The position numbers and the translations under genes were made by a program. The notes under the pieces were generated by a model, which saw only the letters and a list, made by a program, of their open reading frames with translations, did not search any database and had not been told where the DNA came from. Below, in pieces: positions 1 to 5,480 of a stretch of 5,480 nt of DNA. Each line of letters begins with the position of its first letter. The stretch's first letter is position 1. This DNA comes from Acidimicrobiia bacterium (GTDB lineage: Bacteria; Actinomycetota; Acidimicrobiia; IMCC26256). Location: NCBI GenBank assembly GCA_023262065.1, contig JALRDW010000195.1, forward strand, positions 1 through 5,480, written 5' to 3'.

Positions 1-981
1 AAAACCGGTGAAGAAGACCGGATAGAGCCGAGCGACGAGGAACACGCCGGCGACCACCATCGTCGAGGAGTGGAGCAGCGAACTCACAGGCGTCGGGCCC
101 GCCATGGCGTCCGGCAACCATGTGTGGAGGGGGAACTGACCGCTCTTGCCGATGATGCCCATCAGGAGCAGCGAGGCCCCGATGAGCCAGACGGTGTGAC
201 CGCCCTTGCCGGCCAGCGCCGCCTCGTTGATCTCGATGATGTTGAAGGTGCGACCCGCCGCGAAGAAGGTGACGATCACGCCGAGCAGGAGGCCGATGTC
301 GCCCGTGCGGGTGGTGAGGAAGGCCTTGAGGGCCGCATTGGTGTTCGGCTTCTCCTCCCACCAGTGCCCGATGAGCATGAACGAGCACAGGCCGACGAGC
401 TCCCACCCCGACAGGAGCATGAGGGAGTTGTCGGCGATCACGAGGACGAGCATCGAGGCGGTGAACAGGGAGAGCGCCGCGTAGAAGTGGGTGTAGCGCT
501 CGTCGTGCTCCATGTAGGCGGTGGAGTAGACGTGGACGAGCATCGAGATGAGCGTGACGACGAACAGCATCATGACGGCGAGGCCGTCGATCTGGATGCC
601 GATGTCGAACTTCACGAGGCCGTTGGACCACCAGGTGAACGAGTCGGTGATCGGCTTGATGGAGATCGCGCCCTCGCCCCCGCTGGCCACGAAGGACCGG
701 CCGAGACGGCGCAGCGCCTCGCCGCCACCGCCCTCACCCTCGACCAGCTCGTCGACGTGCTGGACCCACTGGACGACGGCCACGCACGACATCACGAACG
801 CCGCGACGACCGCCGGGATGCCGATCTCCGCCCCCCGCTTGGGCAGGCGGCGGCCGAAGAACAGGATGAGCACGAACGACAGCGCCATGAGGGCCGGGAT
901 GATCCAGGCGTGCGACAGCAGCCAGGGCTCGTCCACGACCTTCGCGACCTCGGTGGTCACCGTCTCAGCGATCGTCACCAT
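1..981 (-). CDS. nuoL: NADH-quinone oxidoreductase subunit L (3' partial)
   Basis: This is the distal antiporter-like proton-pumping subunit of the complex I membrane arm. The first 327 residues are visible, about half of the usual length, and the gene runs off the left edge. ATG at 981 is the first possible start, because an in-frame TGA lies five codons upstream. Family motifs are present: GWELVGLCSFMLIG (about 192-205), GDIGLLLG (227-234), FPLHTWLPDAMAGPTPVSS (283-301). The key charged residues fit E. coli NuoL with a constant offset of 50: Glu194 (E144), Lys279 (K229) and His304 (H254). The offset reflects about 20 extra N-terminal residues and a longer glycine-rich loop (about 77-130) between the second and third membrane helices. 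The segment around His304 reads VSSLLHSSTMV, where many homologues have alanines at the serine positions. Antiporter relatives (NuoM, NuoN, MrpA) are less likely, given the match to NuoL motifs and the position after nuoK. Confidence 0.96.
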   Translation of the reverse strand, partial: MVTIAETVTTEVAKVVDEPWLLSHAWIIPALMALSFVLILFFGRRLPKRGAEIGIPAVVAAFVMSCVAVVQWVQHVDELVEGEGGGGEALRRLGRSFVASGGEGAISIKPITDSFTWWSNGLVKFDIGIQIDGLAVMMLFVVTLISMLVHVYSTAYMEHDERYTHFYAALSLFTASMLVLVIADNSLMLLSGWELVGLCSFMLIGHWWEEKPNTNAALKAFLTTRTGDIGLLLGVIVTFFAAGRTFNIIEINEAALAGKGGHTVWLIGASLLLMGIIGKSGQFPLHTWLPDAMAGPTPVSSLLHSSTMVVAGVFLVARLYPVFFTGF

Positions 982-985
982 CGGA

Positions 986-1285
986 TCAGCCCTTCATCTG
1001 GTGGACCTCGTCGAGGTCCGGGCTGCGGAAGTTGCGGTACAGGAGCAGGATGATCGCCAGGCCCACGCCGACCTCGGCCGCCGCGATCGTGATGACGAAG
1101 AGTGAGAACACCTGACCGGAGGTCTCCTGCAGGCGGGCGGAGAACGCGATGAGGTTGAGGTTCACCGCGTTGAGCATGAGCTCGACGCTCATGAGCACGA
1201 GCACGCCGTTGCGCCGGACGAGCACGCCGTACATGCCGATCCCGAAGAGGATCGCGGCGAGGATGAGGAACTGGTTGAGCAGCAT
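986..1285 (-). CDS. nuoK: NADH-quinone oxidoreductase subunit K
   Basis: This is a small membrane subunit of the proton-translocating arm, related to MrpC, lying between NuoJ and the antiporter-like subunits. It is 99 residues long, which is normal for the family, with three hydrophobic segments at about 3-22, 26-47 and 60-83. The two membrane glutamates needed for proton transfer are present: Glu35 in the [12 protein letters not shown] stretch and Glu71 in [11 protein letters not shown], corresponding to E. coli Glu36 and Glu72. The open frame continues far upstream. The ATG at 1285 is chosen because it gives the family's N-terminus, has GGAGG at 1291-1295, and shares one base with the nuoJ stop (TGATG). 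It ends four bases before nuoL. Sequence and context leave little doubt. Confidence 0.98.
   Translation of the reverse strand: MLLNQFLILAAILFGIGMYGVLVRRNGVLVLMSVELMLNAVNLNLIAFSARLQETSGQVFSLFVITIAAAEVGVGLAIILLLYRNFRSPDLDEVHQMKG
990..995 (-). promoter_or_regulatory. Ribosome binding site for nuoL
   Basis: GAAGGG is spaced 8 bases before the ATG at 981 and overlaps the last codons of nuoK. No other start is possible between this site and the in-frame TGA at 994-996. Confidence 0.6.
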
Positions 1286-1776
1286 CAGTCCCTCCGAGCC
1301 AGGACGATGGCGCCCACGAGGGCGGCGAGCAGGAGGATCGAGACGGCCTCGAAGGGCACCACGTAGACCTTGAACACCTGCGTCGCGATGTCGGCGGTCG
1401 GCGTCGGGGCGTCGAGGACGATCTCCTGGTCCGAGAACGCATCCACGAGGAGCGCGGTGAGCGTGCCGATGAGGGCGAGCGTGGCGACCACGGCCGGGAG
1501 CCCCTGGCGGTTGTTGAGACCCTCGAGGTCCCCCATCGGCGCCCGGGTCAGCATGATGCCGAACAGGAACAGGATGACGACCGCACCGATGTAGATGAGG
1601 ACCTGCACCCAGGCGACGAACTCGGCCGCCAGCAGGATGTACTGCGCCGCCGCGCCGGCGAGCACCACGACGAGGTAGAGCGCGGCGTGCACGACGTTCT
1701 GCGTGCGCACCACGCCGATCGCCGCGAGGACCATGGCGAGGGCGAGGATGCCGAAGGCGACGTTCTGCGCGACCAT
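1285..1776 (-). CDS. nuoJ: NADH-quinone oxidoreductase subunit J
   Basis: This is a membrane subunit linking NuoH to NuoK. Its third helix takes part in the conformational switch that couples quinone reduction to proton pumping. It is 163 residues long, at the short end of the family range, with hydrophobic segments at about 6-23, 30-50, 54-76, 92-112 and 141-160. The helix-3 signature reads [20 protein letters not shown] (residues 50-69), with conserved Glu52 and Tyr62; Tyr62 sits in the region that forms the pi-bulge in solved structures. The start is the ATG immediately after the nuoI TAG stop. The two genes share the same reading frame, so one stop codon is all that separates them. A purine-rich GGGGAAG at 1786-1792, within the end of nuoI, can serve as ribosome binding site. 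Confidence 0.97.
   Translation of the reverse strand: MVAQNVAFGILALAMVLAAIGVVRTQNVVHAALYLVVVLAGAAAQYILLAAEFVAWVQVLIYIGAVVILFLFGIMLTRAPMGDLEGLNNRQGLPAVVATLALIGTLTALLVDAFSDQEIVLDAPTPTADIATQVFKVYVVPFEAVSILLLAALVGAIVLARRD
1291..1295 (-). promoter_or_regulatory. Ribosome binding site for nuoK
   Basis: GGAGG is spaced 5 bases before the ATG at 1285, within the last codons of nuoJ. It fixes the start of nuoK inside a much longer open frame. Confidence 0.7.
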
Positions 1777-2256
1777 CTACTTCTTCTTCCCCGACTCCGC
1801 CCCGACCTCGAGGGGCTCCGGGGCGGGCACGGTCGCGAACCAGGCGCCGAGCCGCTCCTTGTTGTGGAGCAGGCTGGCGATGTTCGGCTCGGAGTACTCG
1901 AACTCGGGACTCCAGAACAGCGCGTCGAACGGGCAGACCTCGACGCAGATACCGCAGTACATGCAGAGCGCGTAGTCGATGTCGAAGCGGTCGAGGATGT
2001 TCACCGAACGGGGACGTCCGCCCTCGCGCTTCGGGGGTCGCTGCTCCTTGTGACCCTCGATGTAGATGCACCAGTCCGGGCACGACCGGCTGCAGAGCAT
2101 GCAGGAGGTGCAGTTCTCCTCGCTGAGTGCGATGACCCCACGGGCCCGGGTGGGCGGGGCCTCCTTCTCGTGGGGGTACTGCACGGTGACCGCGCCCTTG
2201 AGCATCGTCTTGAACGTGATGCCGAGGCCGCCGATGAGACCGGGGAGCTTTGCCAT
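1777..2256 (-). CDS. nuoI: NADH-quinone oxidoreductase subunit I (2x[4Fe-4S] ferredoxin-like)
   Basis: This peripheral-arm subunit carries clusters N6a and N6b and passes electrons towards NuoB. It is 159 residues long. An N-terminal amphipathic stretch (about 1-30) is followed by two CxxCxxCxxxCP motifs: Cys49, 52, 55, 59 and Cys98, 101, 104, 108. An extra cysteine, Cys63, lies in CPDWC; canonical homologues usually have alanine or another small residue there. The C-terminus is an extension rich in Pro, Glu and Gly ending in three lysines (157-159). The ATG at 2256 gives the normal family N-terminus, has AGGTGG upstream, and shares one base with the nuoH stop. The open frame upstream of this ATG is a shadow inside nuoH. 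If the complex lacks NuoEFG, this subunit would be the likely electron entry point, for example from ferredoxin; that is inference. Confidence 0.98.
   Translation of the reverse strand: MAKLPGLIGGLGITFKTMLKGAVTVQYPHEKEAPPTRARGVIALSEENCTSCMLCSRSCPDWCIYIEGHKEQRPPKREGGRPRSVNILDRFDIDYALCMYCGICVEVCPFDALFWSPEFEYSEPNIASLLHNKERLGAWFATVPAPEPLEVGAESGKKK
1786..1792 (-). promoter_or_regulatory. Possible ribosome binding site for nuoJ
   Basis: GGGGAAG followed by AAGAAG lies just before TAG-ATG. The purine run also encodes the terminal lysines of NuoI. It is a fair match 9 bases from the ATG at 1776. Confidence 0.5.
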
Positions 2257-3284
2257 CAGATCGCCACCTTGATGATCGCCGTGATGATCACGTTGACCAG
2301 CGCGATCGGGATGAGGACCTTCCAGGCGAGGGCCTGGAGCTGGTCCTCCCGCAGGCGCGGGTAGGTGAAGCGCACCCAGAACATGAGGAACGCCACCGCC
2401 ATGAGCTTCAGGACGAGGACGAGCGGCCCGAGGAGGTCGGCGGCCGTGCCGTGCACGCCGGGGATCGACCAGCCCCCGAGGAACAGCGTGGCGGCGAGCG
2501 CGGCGAACGCAGTGGCCGTCCCGAACTCGCCGATGAAGAAGAACAGGAAGCGGAAACCGGTGTACTCCACCATGTACCCGGCGACGAGTTCCGACTCGGC
2601 CACCGGCATATCGAACGGGGTCTGCGTGAGCTCGGCCTGCGCCGCGATGAGGAACAGCAGGAACCCGACGAACTGCGTGAGGATGAACGGGTTGCCGATG
2701 CCGCTCCACCCGAAGATCGCGCCGTCCTGCTGAGCCGACACGATGCCCTGGAGGCTCATGGTCCCGGCCTGGATCACGACGCCGACCACTGCGAGGAGCA
2801 ACGGGAGCTCGTAGGCGATGAGCTGGGCGGCCGCGCGCAGCGCGCCGATGAGTGCGAACTTGTTGGCGCTCGCCCACCCGGCCATGAGCACGCCGATGAC
2901 CGAGAGACTCGAGACCGCCAGCGCGTAGAACACGCCCACGTCGAGGTTCGCGACCTGCAGACGGGGGCCGGCCGGGATCACCACGAAGATGAGGAAGGTC
3001 GAGATGACGACGACGGTCGGGGCCAGCGCGAACACGCGACGGTCGGCCTCGTCCGGGACGATGTCCTCCTTCTGGAGGAACTTGATGCCGTCACCGATGA
3101 GCTGGAACCAGCCGTGGAAGCCACCCGGGTCCATCGGACCGAGCCGACTCTGCATGTGGCTCATCATCTTGAGGAGGAAGGTGTACCCGAGCACGAGCGC
3201 GCCGAGGGGCACGACGGCGAGGATGACGACCGCCTTGATCGCGAGCAGCACGCCCCAGGGGATCTCGACCGCCAGCGCGTTCAC
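2256..3284 (-). CDS. nuoH: NADH-quinone oxidoreductase subunit H
   Basis: This membrane subunit (ND1 homologue) forms the quinone entrance tunnel with NuoB and NuoD and begins the proton-relay axis. It is 342 residues long from a GTG start, normal for the family, with about eight hydrophobic segments. Conserved stretches include [14 protein letters not shown] (61-74), [20 protein letters not shown] (139-158) before Glu159, [15 protein letters not shown] (223-237), and the C-terminal [17 protein letters not shown] (310-326). Three variations stand out: the usual RLGPNRVGP loop reads RLGPMDPGG (47-55); the Arg four residues before the PFD aspartate is Gln221; and the PEAE motif reads PVAE, with Val228. 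The GTG is chosen because it overlaps the nuoD stop as GTGA, has GGGGA upstream, and removes 27 residues with no resemblance to the family. Confidence 0.97.
   Translation of the reverse strand: MNALAVEIPWGVLLAIKAVVILAVVPLGALVLGYTFLLKMMSHMQSRLGPMDPGGFHGWFQLIGDGIKFLQKEDIVPDEADRRVFALAPTVVVISTFLIFVVIPAGPRLQVANLDVGVFYALAVSSLSVIGVLMAGWASANKFALIGALRAAAQLIAYELPLLLAVVGVVIQAGTMSLQGIVSAQQDGAIFGWSGIGNPFILTQFVGFLLFLIAAQAELTQTPFDMPVAESELVAGYMVEYTGFRFLFFFIGEFGTATAFAALAATLFLGGWSIPGVHGTAADLLGPLVLVLKLMAVAFLMFWVRFTYPRLREDQLQALAWKVLIPIALVNVIITAIIKVAI
2264..2269 (-). promoter_or_regulatory. Ribosome binding site for nuoI
   Basis: AGGTGG (within AAGGTGG) is 7 bases before the ATG at 2256. It selects this ATG over the long upstream open frame that overlaps nuoH. 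Confidence 0.7.
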
Positions 3285-4468
3285 CGGTCGATGTCCCCGA
3301 GGATGAAGTAGAGCGACGCGAGGATCGTGACCACGTCCGGGACGTACACGCCGCGCAGCATCCACGGCAGGATCGACACGTTGCTGAACGAGGCGGACCG
3401 GATCTTCACCCGGAACGGGCCCGTCGCACCCTTGGACACGACGTAGTAGCCCATCTGACCGAGCGGGTTCTCGGTCTCGACCCAGGCCTCACCCTCCGGC
3501 ACCTTGATGATGCGGGGGACCTTGGCCATGATCGGACCGGCCGGCATCCCGTCGAGCAGCTGCAGCACCATGCGCGCCGACTCCCGGGTCTCCTGCAGGC
3601 GGACCCAGTACCGGGAGAACGAGTCCCCGTCCGGGTGGGTGAACACCTGGAAGTCGAGGTCCGGGTACGCGAGGTACGGCGCCCCGTCCCGGCGCAGGTC
3701 CCAGTCGACGCCGGAGGCCCGCAGGTTCGAGCCCGAGACGCCGTAGGACGCACCGAGCTCGCCCGGGATGATGCCGATCGAGCGGGTGCGGGCCTGGAAG
3801 ATCTCGTTGCCGACCACGAGGTCCTCGAACACGTCGCACGCGTCGAGGACGATCTTCATCGTGTTGCGGGTCTCGGCGATCCAACCCCAGGGCAGGTCGT
3901 CCTTCAACCCGCCGATGCGGTTGAAGTTCGGGTGGAACCGGCCACCCGTCGCGGCCTCGATGAGGTTGAGCACGTGCTCGCGGTCGCGGAACCCGTAGAA
4001 CGCCGGCGTGAGCGCGCCCACCTGCAGCCCCATCTCGCCGAGGAACAGCAGGAAGGTGGCGATCCGGGAGAGCTCGGTGAGCGCGGTGCGGATGTACTGC
4101 GCCCGCGGCGGGGCCTCGATCTCCATGAGCTGCTCGGCCGCATGCACGAAGGGCACCTCGTTGGCGAAGCTGCTCAGCCAGTCGATGCGGTTGATGAGCG
4201 TGGTGACCTGCGGGTACGTGCGGAACTCGGTGAGCTTCTCGTAGCCGCGGTGCATGTACCCGATCACCGGGTCGGCGGCGATGACGCGCTCGCCGTCCAG
4301 TCGGACCACGAGACGCAGCGTGCCGTGGGTGGCGGGGTGCTGCGGCCCCATGTTGAGGATCATGTCGCCGGTGTCGAGTTCGACGTTCACCTGCGCGTCG
4401 GCGAGATGGCGGAACGCGGCCGGGTCGACCTCGAACCCCGGGGTCATCGGCTGCTCGGTGGTGCTCAC
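3281..4468 (-). CDS. nuoD: NADH-quinone oxidoreductase subunit D (49 kDa)
   Basis: This is the catalytic quinone-binding subunit of the peripheral arm, evolved from the [NiFe]-hydrogenase large subunit. It is 395 residues long, within the family range, and not fused to NuoC. Motifs seen: MGPQHPATHGTLR (40-52) with quinone-ligand His48; GYMHRGYEKLTE (70-81); NRIDWLSSFANE (93-104); SIGIIPGELGASYGVSGSNL around the middle; and a C-terminus ending in GDIDR. His48 and Trp97 are 49 residues apart, the same spacing as Thermus Nqo4 His38 and Tyr87, so Trp occupies the usual quinone-headgroup tyrosine position. The PRGE motif reads PLGQ (335-338). The hydrogenase metal-ligand cysteines are absent, as expected. 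The start is GTG, overlapping the nuoC stop (GTGA) with AGGAGG 7 bases upstream. A longer frame from 4537 adds 23 arginine-rich residues and is not credible. Confidence 0.97.
   Translation of the reverse strand: MSTTEQPMTPGFEVDPAAFRHLADAQVNVELDTGDMILNMGPQHPATHGTLRLVVRLDGERVIAADPVIGYMHRGYEKLTEFRTYPQVTTLINRIDWLSSFANEVPFVHAAEQLMEIEAPPRAQYIRTALTELSRIATFLLFLGEMGLQVGALTPAFYGFRDREHVLNLIEAATGGRFHPNFNRIGGLKDDLPWGWIAETRNTMKIVLDACDVFEDLVVGNEIFQARTRSIGIIPGELGASYGVSGSNLRASGVDWDLRRDGAPYLAYPDLDFQVFTHPDGDSFSRYWVRLQETRESARMVLQLLDGMPAGPIMAKVPRIIKVPEGEAWVETENPLGQMGYYVVSKGATGPFRVKIRSASFSNVSILPWMLRGVYVPDVVTILASLYFILGDIDR
3294..3298 (-). promoter_or_regulatory. Ribosome binding site for nuoH (supports GTG start)
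   Basis: GGGGA is spaced 9 bases before the GTG at 3284, within the codons for the last residues of NuoD. It is a partial match, and the GTGA overlap with the nuoD stop suggests translational coupling. Confidence 0.55.
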
Positions 4469-5079
4469 GCCGCGCCCTCCTCGCCGGCCTCGTCGTCCCC
4501 ACCCGGCATGGGCTCGACGTCGGTGAGCCCCGGCCACGGCTTCACCTCACGGGCCAGCAGCGGGAAGTCCTTGCGCAGCGGGTGACCCTCGAACTCGGAC
4601 GGCAGGTAGAGGTGCCGCAGGCTCGGGTGACCCTCGAACACGAAGCCGTACATCTCCCAGCACTCGCGCTCGTGCCAGTCGGCCCCCGGGTACACGCTCA
4701 CCCAGGACTCGACCCGGGGGTCGGCCTCGTCGACGTCGGTGCGGAAGGTCACCCCGGCGTGCTGGGTCGTCGACTGCACGTGGGCGAACACCTGGAACCG
4801 CCCGGCGCTGCCCGCCACGCCGAAGGTCATGTCGCTCGGCTGGGCCGGGGTCGAGGTGTCCCCCTCGACGAGCCCGACGACCGGGGCCGGCATCCAGTCG
4901 ATGCCGGCGATGAAGGACAGGTAGTCGAAGCCGAGCGTGCGCCGCGCGGTCTCCGCGGTGCTGCGCCACGCGTCGGGGCGCACGCGGACCACGAGCGTGC
5001 CGCGGGCCTCACCCGCGTCGAGGACGGCATCCCCGAGTGCGTCGGTGATCCGGGAGGTGAGCGTCGCGAGATCAGCCAA
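4465..5079 (-). CDS. nuoC: NADH-quinone oxidoreductase subunit C (30 kDa)
   Basis: This is a structural subunit of the connecting module, packing against NuoD and NuoI near the quinone site. It is 204 residues long. The family signature is clear in the C-terminal half: [18 protein letters not shown] (135-152), then [20 protein letters not shown] (154-173). Between the IDW at 60-62 and RFQVFAHV (94-101) there is a loop of roughly 30 residues rich in Pro, Ser and Gly, longer than in short canonical NuoC proteins. The C-terminal tail (193-204) is acidic and probably disordered. The start is TTG at 5079: in that frame a TGA lies two codons upstream, so no earlier start exists, and the next GTG or ATG would remove about 29 residues. 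It overlaps the nuoB end by 8 bp and the nuoD start by 4 bp. Confidence 0.94.
   Translation of the reverse strand: MADLATLTSRITDALGDAVLDAGEARGTLVVRVRPDAWRSTAETARRTLGFDYLSFIAGIDWMPAPVVGLVEGDTSTPAQPSDMTFGVAGSAGRFQVFAHVQSTTQHAGVTFRTDVDEADPRVESWVSVYPGADWHERECWEMYGFVFEGHPSLRHLYLPSEFEGHPLRKDFPLLAREVKPWPGLTDVEPMPGGDDEAGEEGAA
4476..4481 (-). promoter_or_regulatory. Ribosome binding site for nuoD (fixes GTG start)
   Basis: A perfect AGGAGG is spaced 7 bases before the GTG at 4468. This decides the start in favour of that GTG over the open frame that begins at 4537 inside nuoC. The same bases encode the acidic tail of NuoC. Confidence 0.85.
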
Positions 5080-5480
5080 CGTTCACCGGCTCCCCGAGCC
5101 AACGCTTGCGCATCTCGTCGTTCCCGATGCCCTCGTTCTGGATGCGCTCCTGCAGCATCACGACGGCCTCGATGAGCGCCTCCGGACGCGGCGGGCACCC
5201 GGGCACGTACACGTCGATCGGCAGGATCTGGTCGATCCCCTTCGTGACCGAGTACGAGTCCCAGTACGGGCCGCCGCAGTTCGCGCACGAGCCCATCGAG
5301 ATGACGTACTTCGGGTCCGGCATCTGCTCGTAGAGACGGCGGATCGCCGGCGCCATCTTGTCGGTCACCGTGCCCGAGATCACGACGAGGTCCGCCTGAC
5401 GGGGACTCGCCCGGAAGTGGATGACGCCGAGACGCATCACGTCGTACCGGGGTGAATCGAACGCCGCACCCATCTCGATG
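5072..5480 (-). CDS. nuoB: NADH-quinone oxidoreductase subunit B (5' partial)
   Basis: This subunit holds cluster N2, the final [4Fe-4S] cluster that reduces quinone. The last 135 residues are visible, and the frame enters from the right edge with [19 protein letters not shown], which normally follows the tandem-cysteine motif. The first two N2 ligands are therefore just outside the window. The remaining two are present: Cys in MGSCANCGG (codon 5285-5287) and Cys in [12 protein letters not shown] third cysteine at 5276-5278 replaces the serine or glycine that many homologues have three residues after the first ligand. The ATG at 5473 is internal, not the true start, because conserved residues lie upstream of it. 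It ends in TGA, overlapping the nuoC TTG start by 8 bp. Confidence 0.96.
   Translation of the reverse strand, partial: IEMGAAFDSPRYDVMRLGVIHFRASPRQADLVVISGTVTDKMAPAIRRLYEQMPDPKYVISMGSCANCGGPYWDSYSVTKGIDQILPIDVYVPGCPPRPEALIEAVVMLQERIQNEGIGNDEMRKRWLGEPVNVG
5090..5095 (-). promoter_or_regulatory. Ribosome binding site for nuoC (supports TTG start)
   Basis: GGGGAG lies 10 bases before the TTG at 5079, inside the nuoB end. It is a moderate match. The in-frame TGA two codons before TTG leaves no earlier start, so coupling to nuoB termination probably helps initiation. Confidence 0.5.

Larger units (their letters stand above)
1..5480 (-). other. nuo operon segment (nuoB-C-D-H-I-J-K-L), EFG-less complex I
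   Basis: Eight complex I genes run in one direction with almost no spacing. The junctions are: nuoB/nuoC 8 bp overlap, nuoC/nuoD 4 bp (GTGA), nuoD/nuoH 4 bp (GTGA), nuoH/nuoI 1 bp (TGATG), nuoI/nuoJ 0 bp (TAG then ATG), nuoJ/nuoK 1 bp (TGATG), nuoK/nuoL 4 bp gap. This packing implies one polycistronic mRNA with translational coupling. No promoter or terminator is visible, and the operon runs off both edges. The standard nuoE, nuoF and nuoG genes are absent between nuoD and nuoH, so the order matches the 11-subunit nuoABCDHIJKLMN type. Whether A, M and N flank the window is inferred from the usual gene order. Confidence 0.95.

Noticed and set aside
70..1053. Long plus-strand open frame opposite nuoL and the end of nuoK
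   Set aside because: The product is a repetitive Arg/Glu/Asp/His-rich sequence, typical of an antisense frame of a GC-rich gene. The minus-strand frame gives a clear NuoL.
1286..2083. Upstream extension of the nuoK frame by about 265 residues
   Set aside because: It is a shadow of nuoJ and nuoI. The real NuoK begins at 1285.
1687..2364. Plus-strand open frame opposite nuoI and the end of nuoH
   Set aside because: The composition is unlike a folded protein, and it lies antisense to clear nuo genes.
2257..2877. Upstream extension of the nuoI frame by about 200 residues
   Set aside because: It is an Arg/Pro/His-rich shadow inside nuoH. The conserved NuoI protein begins at 2256.
2250..3311. 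Plus-strand open frame of about 350 residues opposite nuoH
   Set aside because: It is rich in Glu, Asp, Arg and His, mirroring the hydrophobic codons of NuoH. No family features are seen.
3285..3365. N-terminal extension of NuoH by 27 residues
   Set aside because: It translates nuoD codons out of frame into Arg/His-rich sequence. The GTG at 3284 gives a normal NuoH N-terminus.
4469..4537. N-terminal extension of NuoD by 23 residues
   Set aside because: The extension is Arg/Gly/His-rich, lies inside nuoC, and has a worse start context than the GTG with AGGAGG.
3635..4585. Plus-strand open frame opposite nuoD
   Set aside because: It has the same antisense composition bias and no recognisable domain; the nuoD frame is well supported.
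1..5480. A novel system, mobile element, CRISPR array or RNA gene
   Set aside because: Virtually all bases are accounted for by eight tightly packed complex I genes. No repeats, tRNA-like folds or foreign-looking composition were seen by eye on either strand.

Overview
The window is a compact block of genes for respiratory complex I (proton-pumping NADH-quinone oxidoreductase type), all on the minus strand. In transcription order, from right to left, they are nuoB (5' end cut by the window), nuoC, nuoD, nuoH, nuoI, nuoJ, nuoK and nuoL (3' end cut by the window). All eight are intact within the window, with no frameshift, insertion element, RNA gene, CRISPR array, promoter or terminator seen. 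The only non-coding bases are four between nuoK and nuoL. nuoA should lie beyond the right edge, and nuoM and nuoN beyond the left edge, if the usual order holds.

The DNA is strongly GC-rich with G/C in most third codon positions, and GTG and TTG starts are used. Codon use, separate nuoC and nuoD genes, and residue patterns such as CPDWC in NuoI and NRIDWL in NuoD suggest an actinobacterium. As far as I can recall, these patterns resemble the second (nuo2-type) complex I set of Streptomyces and the complex I of deep-branching actinobacteria such as Acidimicrobiia. That placement is inference from memory and was not tested by a search.

The most informative point of layout is that nuoD overlaps nuoH by 4 bp. 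The genes for the NADH-oxidising module (nuoE, nuoF, nuoG), which sit between nuoD and nuoH in the standard 14-gene operon, are absent here. The locus therefore looks like the 11-subunit form of complex I, made of the quinone-reducing connecting module (B, C, D, I) and the membrane proton-pumping arm (H, J, K, L and probably A, M, N). Electrons would have to come from ferredoxin or another donor, or from EFG encoded elsewhere.

Electrons would enter at the two [4Fe-4S] clusters of NuoI, pass to cluster N2 in NuoB, and reduce quinone at the NuoB/NuoD/NuoH interface. The released energy would be relayed through NuoH, NuoJ and NuoK to the antiporter-like NuoL. The iron-sulfur ligands and pump residues that can be seen are present. 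Several residues around the quinone cavity and its entrance differ from the canonical ones (Trp for Tyr in NuoD; Gln for Arg and Val for Glu in NuoH). These are probably features of the clade, and they are the best leads in an otherwise ordinary housekeeping region. I do not see a previously undescribed system here.
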